Below, piece after piece: positions 5,505 through 7,553 of a stretch of DNA of 7,553 bases; the stretch's first letter is position 1; every line of letters starts with the position of its first letter. Below the pieces are notes generated by a model that was given only the letters and a program-made list of their open reading frames with translations, searched no databases and was not told the origin of the DNA. The translations under genes were made by a program, and so were the position numbers. This DNA is from Candidatus Bathyarchaeota archaeon (lineage in GTDB: Archaea; Thermoproteota; Bathyarchaeia; Bathyarchaeales; WAQA01): NCBI GenBank assembly GCA_015520475.1, contig WAQA01000142.1:1-7553 (forward strand). The letters run 5' to 3'.

Positions 5505-6794
5505 ATGGATACTGTAACGCTTAAGGGAGGGTTTGTAGTTACTCCTGGAGGGGTTATCGAATCAGACGTTAGGGTGTGTGGGGGGAGAATCTCAGGCTTC
5601 GGCGGCATGTCTAGGGGGGAGGTTCTGGATTGCCGAGGCCTCTATATCCTTCCAGGATTCAGGGATCAGCATATCCATGACAGTAACGGCTTCTTCAATT
5701 ATCTGGATGATCCTGGAAGGTTCTCGTCTGTTTCTAGGGCGCTTGCAAGGCAGGGTGTAACAGCCTATATGATCTCTACCTTTGCCGCTCCTATAGGGAG
5801 GCTGCTCAGGTACTTGGAGTCCGTTAAGAGGTATGCTTCATCCGCTAGGAACGGTGTTGACGGAGCCCTTCTTGAAGGGGCTAATGTTGAGGGAACCTTT
5901 ATACGTGTTGACTGTGCAGGGGCTCAGCCTGTAGAGTATATTGTGCCTCCTAACAGCCCCGACGCCAGGAAGATTTTAGACAGCATCTTAGAGGTTGATG
6001 TTGTCAGGCTGATAAATATTGTTCCGGATTACGGGACTGATCTGATAAGGTATGCTTCTTCTAGGGGTGTTATAGTTGGATGCGGCCACTGTAAGGCAAC
6101 TGCCAAGCAGCTCTCAGACGCTGTTGAGGCAGGCTTAAAGTATATTGTTCATATGACGAATGGGTTTATGGGGCAGTCCTTCAAGCCCTTTGATGGTGGA
6201 GGAACATATGAGGGCGCCCTTACACTTCCATTATTCGTCGAGTTGATAGTTGACGGTTACCATGTTGATTTGAGGTATGTATCTGATATTATCTGGCGGC
6301 GTGTCCAGCTTGGGAGGGCTCATGAGGTGATAGCTGTCACCGACGGGATCTTCCCGATACCTGAGGAGATACCTAGCGGAGTCTTCAGGTTATATTCTAC
6401 GTTGTGCCGTAGGAGTGAGGATGACGGGGTCTTCATGGTTGCTGGAAGGGTTGGGGAGGATGGACAGGTGACTTCTGTACCGTCGAATACTCTATGCTCC
6501 AGTAAATTGACGATGGATAGGGCCTTCGAGAATCTGATTAACATGTTCACCGTTGACTTTCAGGGTTTCATGATTGATCATAGGGCTTTAAGTCTCCATG
6601 AGGCCTTGAGGTACGCGGCTTATTTCACATCGACGAATCAGTCTATAATGCAGGGTGTTGATGGCTTGACTGGAAGCGTTGAGGTTGGGAAGAGGGCTGA
6701 CTTAACGGTTCTGAGGATTGACGGTTCCCCTGGAGAGTATAGGGTTGAGGTTGAGAAGACCCTGGTTGCCGGTAGAGTCTTTGATTATGGATGA
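5505..6794 (+). CDS. NagA-like amidohydrolase (probable N-acetylglucosamine-6-phosphate deacetylase family)
   Basis: Metal-dependent TIM-barrel hydrolase of 429 residues. It follows the NagA pattern from end to end: LPGF then HxH (His56, His58), metal Glu129 in GANVEGTFI (LEGPFI in the family), His195 in GCGHCKAT, His216 and Asn219 in HMTNGF, IVDGYHVD with His253, catalytic Asp280 in VTDG, KLTMDRAFENL, and the C-terminal strand GSVEVGKRADLTVL. NagA removes acetate from GlcNAc-6-phosphate in amino-sugar catabolism. Differences from typical NagA: DQHIHDSNG instead of the usual HxHG, an altered LEGPF, GHC instead of GHS, and no nagB or sugar-kinase neighbour, so the substrate may differ. ATG 5505 is preferred to GTG 5475, which lies in the AT-rich promoter and lacks a ribosome-binding site. 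Only a weak GGGGT precedes the ATG. It stands alone and converges on the RHH gene. Confidence 0.85.
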   Translation: MDTVTLKGGFVVTPGGVIESDVRVCGGRISGFGGMSRGEVLDCRGLYILPGFRDQHIHDSNGFFNYLDDPGRFSSVSRALARQGVTAYMISTFAAPIGRLLRYLESVKRYASSARNGVDGALLEGANVEGTFIRVDCAGAQPVEYIVPPNSPDARKILDSILEVDVVRLINIVPDYGTDLIRYASSRGVIVGCGHCKATAKQLSDAVEAGLKYIVHMTNGFMGQSFKPFDGGGTYEGALTLPLFVELIVDGYHVDLRYVSDIIWRRVQLGRAHEVIAVTDGIFPIPEEIPSGVFRLYSTLCRRSEDDGVFMVAGRVGEDGQVTSVPSNTLCSSKLTMDRAFENLINMFTVDFQGFMIDHRALSLHEALRYAAYFTSTNQSIMQGVDGLTGSVEVGKRADLTVLRIDGSPGEYRVEVEKTLVAGRVFDYG

Positions 6795-6826
6795 TGGAAG
6801 CCTGTCTTATAGGGTTCTCTCCAGCC

Positions 6827-6852
6827 TGGAACCCCCTAAAATTCAGGTTCCA
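6827..6852. repeat. 7-bp inverted repeat in the convergent gap
   Basis: TGGAACC (6827-6833) and GGTTCCA (6846-6852) flank a 12-nt spacer, between the convergent stop codons at 6794 and 6881. It may form a weak hairpin at the shared 3' ends. No T-run follows on either strand, so it is not called a terminator. Confidence 0.4.
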
Positions 6853-6880
6853 TCTTATTGGATCCGTTGTCGATTGGAGG

Positions 6881-7087
6881 TTATAGTTTGAAGACTATCT
6901 CACCCTTCTCCATCATCTTCTTAAGCATTATCAATGCGAATCTTACTCCGTGGCTTCTATCTGCGAAGTATCCTCTCTCTATACATTGGTCTAGAAACTT
7001 TACTAGCTCCGGGTCCACGCTTACAGTCATTCTTATTCTTACCAATTCTTGATCCTGACGTGTTATGTTTGATCTAAACTTTATCAT
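6881..7087 (-). CDS. Ribbon-helix-helix (CopG/MetJ-type) DNA-binding protein
   Basis: A 68-residue protein with the complete RHH fold pattern: beta strand VRIRMTVSVD (16-25), helix A PELVKFLDQCIERG (26-39), the turn YFADRSHGV with the usual RS-type residues (40-48), and helix B VRFALIMLKKMMEK (48-61). RHH proteins bind DNA as dimers through paired beta strands and often act as autorepressors or antitoxins. ATG at 7087 is the first in-frame start and has no clear ribosome-binding site. The leader from the shared TATA region would be only about 13 nt, so near-leaderless translation is likely. Its start codon lies within a set of TTATCA repeats, a probable self-operator. No toxin-like partner is adjacent on the same strand. 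The divergent neighbour is a 43-residue acidic protein. Confidence 0.82.
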   Translation of the reverse strand: MIKFRSNITRQDQELVRIRMTVSVDPELVKFLDQCIERGYFADRSHGVRFALIMLKKMMEKGEIVFKL

Positions 7088-7103
7088 TTATCAGCTATTA
7101 TCA
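7081..7103. promoter_or_regulatory. Three TTATCA direct repeats over the RHH start codon
   Basis: TTATCA occurs at 7081-7086, 7088-7093 and 7098-7103, spaced 7 and 10 bp apart. They straddle the RHH start codon (7085-7087) and its presumed transcription start. Short spaced repeats like these are the usual target form for RHH dimers, so an autoregulatory operator is inferred. Confidence 0.45.
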
Positions 7104-7121
7104 TAAAATTGAATAAGAATG

Positions 7122-7133
7122 CATAATATATTT
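7122..7133. promoter_or_regulatory. Shared TATA region between divergent RHH and 43-aa genes
   Basis: CATAATATATTT is AT-rich and nearly symmetric. Read rightward it predicts transcription start near 7154, just ahead of GAGGG for the 43-residue gene. Read leftward it predicts a start near 7100, just ahead of the RHH ATG. One element could serve both directions. Confidence 0.5.
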
Positions 7134-7147
7134 CTATGTCTATGATG

Positions 7148-7157
7148 AATGATCATT
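7148..7157. promoter_or_regulatory. Perfect palindrome AATGATCATT, candidate operator
   Basis: A 10-bp perfect dyad between the TATA region and the ribosome-binding site of the 43-residue gene, at the predicted transcription start. It contains TGATCA, related to the TGATAA units on the RHH side, so the RHH protein might bind both. This is inference. Confidence 0.35.
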
Positions 7158-7162
7158 GAGGG
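7158..7162 (+). promoter_or_regulatory. Ribosome-binding site of the 43-residue gene
   Basis: GAGGG, 9 nt upstream of ATG 7172. It is the main reason to accept such a short reading frame as a gene. Confidence 0.6.
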
Positions 7163-7171
7163 TGTGTTGGA

Positions 7172-7303
7172 ATGGATGATCAGGGAGTGTATGAGGGAAG
7201 AGAGAGCGTTGAGGATTTAAGGTTTCTAATCGTGAAGCAGATGTTGAATGAGTTTCCTGATTTGAAGAGGAGGGTGAAGGAGTACCTGGAGGGGGAGGAT
7301 TAG
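7172..7303 (+). CDS. Small acidic protein of unknown function (43 aa)
   Basis: The family is not recognised. The frame runs from ATG 7172 to TAG 7303, with GAGGG 9 nt upstream and a TATA-like element about 45 nt upstream, so it has complete expression signals despite its length. The product has 12 acidic and 7 basic residues. Its central part (DLRFLIVKQMLNEF then LKRRVKEYLE) reads as two amphipathic helices joined by a Pro-Asp turn. There is no signal peptide, membrane segment or metal motif. It is divergent from the RHH regulator and shares its regulatory gap, which suggests that regulator controls it. It could be a protein-binding peptide or an antitoxin-like partner. No function is assigned. 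Confidence 0.55.
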   Translation: MDDQGVYEGRESVEDLRFLIVKQMLNEFPDLKRRVKEYLEGED

Positions 7304-7352
7304 AACCCTCCAGACGATTGGATGTTGGGTTATTATCCCCTTAAACGTTTAC

Positions 7353-7366
7353 CTTAGGTCGCTAAG
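7353..7366 (+). other. Small hairpin CTTAG-GTCG-CTAAG
   Basis: A 5-bp perfect stem with a 4-nt loop, separated by only 4 nt from the larger hairpin that follows. The pair would stack as a tandem stem-loop in RNA or single-stranded DNA. Confidence 0.5.
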
Positions 7367-7370
7367 AAGG

Positions 7371-7390
7371 CTCCGTCCGTAAGGGCGGAG
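7371..7390 (+). other. GNRA-capped hairpin, candidate transposon-end or guide-RNA-like structure
   Basis: CTCCGTCC (7371-7378), loop GTAA (7379-7382), GGGCGGAG (7383-7390): 8 bp with one G-U wobble, closed by a GUAA tetraloop. From general knowledge, hairpins at the ends of IS200/IS605 and IS1341-type elements guide transposition, and the right-end one forms the scaffold of the TnpB guide RNA. Here it lies 58 nt 5' of a TnpB-like start, so it may be a left end or the right end of a lost neighbouring copy. No terminal cleavage site can be placed. Confidence 0.5.
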
Positions 7391-7419
7391 ATGAATTAGG
7401 GGAGGTTGGAGGTAGTTAG

Positions 7420-7436
7420 TTTTTTATACTTTAAAA
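7420..7436 (+). promoter_or_regulatory. TATA-like box of the TnpB-like gene
   Basis: TTTTTTATACTTTAAAA lies about 20-25 nt before ATG 7449, which would give a leaderless or nearly leaderless transcript. The T-run could also end transcription coming from the left. Inferred from position. Confidence 0.4.
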
Positions 7437-7448
7437 TCAGTATAAGGA

Positions 7449-7553
7449 ATGATGGAAATAACGAAGACAATCAAGTGTAAGCTCATAGGACTGACAAAGC
7501 GAAAGCTCGAATTGCTTAATCGGGAATACGACAACTTCCAGCACTACTTAAAA
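7449..7553 (+). CDS. tnpB: TnpB-like (IS605 OrfB family) protein, N-terminal fragment cut by window edge
   Basis: Only the first 35 codons are present, open to the window edge. The lead TIKCKLIGLTKRKLELLNREYDNF has the shape of archaeal TnpB/OrfB N-termini: a short beta strand of alternating basic and hydrophobic residues, then a basic helix ending in an NREYxNFQ-type segment. TnpB proteins are RNA-guided DNA nucleases encoded by IS200/IS605 and IS1341-type elements. The RuvC and zinc-finger regions lie outside the window, so activity cannot be judged. Two consecutive ATG codons (7449 and 7452) are possible. AAGG at 7444-7447 is too close to the first and 4 nt from the second. No tnpA is seen upstream, so a tnpB-only element is likely. 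Confidence 0.68.
   Translation, partial: MMEITKTIKCKLIGLTKRKLELLNREYDNFQHYLK

Larger units (their letters stand above)
7304..7448. other. Non-coding gap with three consecutive dyads before the TnpB-like start
   Basis: The 145 nt hold, in order, the palindrome TAAACGTTTA (7342-7351), a small hairpin CTTAG-GTCG-CTAAG (7353-7366), the GNRA hairpin (7371-7390), a purine-rich stretch, a T-run with a TATA-like box (7420-7430) and an inverted repeat TTATAC / GTATAA (7424-7429 and 7440-7445). Such clustering of foldable sequence next to a TnpB-like gene is typical of IS200/IS605-type ends. No recognisable protein remnant was found here. Confidence 0.5.

Noticed and set aside
7304..7388. C-terminal remnant of an older tnpB ahead of the hairpin
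   Set aside because: One frame reads into the hairpin and stops at its loop, but its translation shows no TnpB zinc-finger or RuvC sequence, so there is no support beyond position.
1..7553. CRISPR array, tRNA or rRNA
   Set aside because: No regularly spaced repeats, cloverleaf or conserved rRNA stretches were seen on either strand.

Overview
The window reads as a piece of an archaeal genome. Starts are preceded by GGAGG/GAGG-type ribosome-binding sites, intergenic gaps carry TTTAAAA or TTATATT-type TATA boxes, and there is an Orc1/Cdc6-type initiator, small winged-helix and ribbon-helix-helix regulators, and the N-terminus of a TnpB-like protein. A thermophilic archaeon, possibly of the TACK side, is a reasonable guess. 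The sequence alone does not fix the lineage.

Layout. Positions 1-5431 form a leftward block. From its upstream end it holds a divergent Orc1/Cdc6-like AAA+ ATPase (5431-4280), two short winged-helix proteins whose reading frames overlap by 8 nt (4203-3901 and 3908-3468), a soluble TraG/VirD4-like DNA-transfer ATPase (3418-2108), an ABC exporter ATPase (2054-1092) and the first 372 codons of its ABC-2 permease (1117-1, cut by the window edge). A NagA-like amidohydrolase (5505-6794) runs rightward from a promoter gap shared with orc1. It converges on a small ribbon-helix-helix regulator (7087-6881). That regulator is divergent from an unrecognised 43-residue acidic protein (7172-7303). The right edge (7304-7553) holds three consecutive dyads, including a GNRA-capped hairpin, then a TATA box and the start of a TnpB-like protein.

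How the parts may work together. Orc1/Cdc6, two wHTH proteins and a TraG-like ATPase side by side are what one would expect from an integrated plasmid-like element: replication initiation, local regulation and DNA pumping. No relaxase, integrase or attachment site is visible, so this is inference. The ABC pair looks like an ordinary DrrA/NatA-type exporter with its own promoter. NagA-like and RHH genes look like independent units.

Most unusual observations: (a) a GC-rich 9+6 bp inverted repeat placed right after the start codon of the second wHTH gene, at the 8-nt gene overlap; (b) the tandem dyads/hairpins 5' of the TnpB-like start, resembling a transposon end or guide-RNA-type structure; (c) a compact set of repeats and palindromes between the divergent RHH and 43-aa genes; (d) non-canonical sensor residues in the Orc1-like protein.
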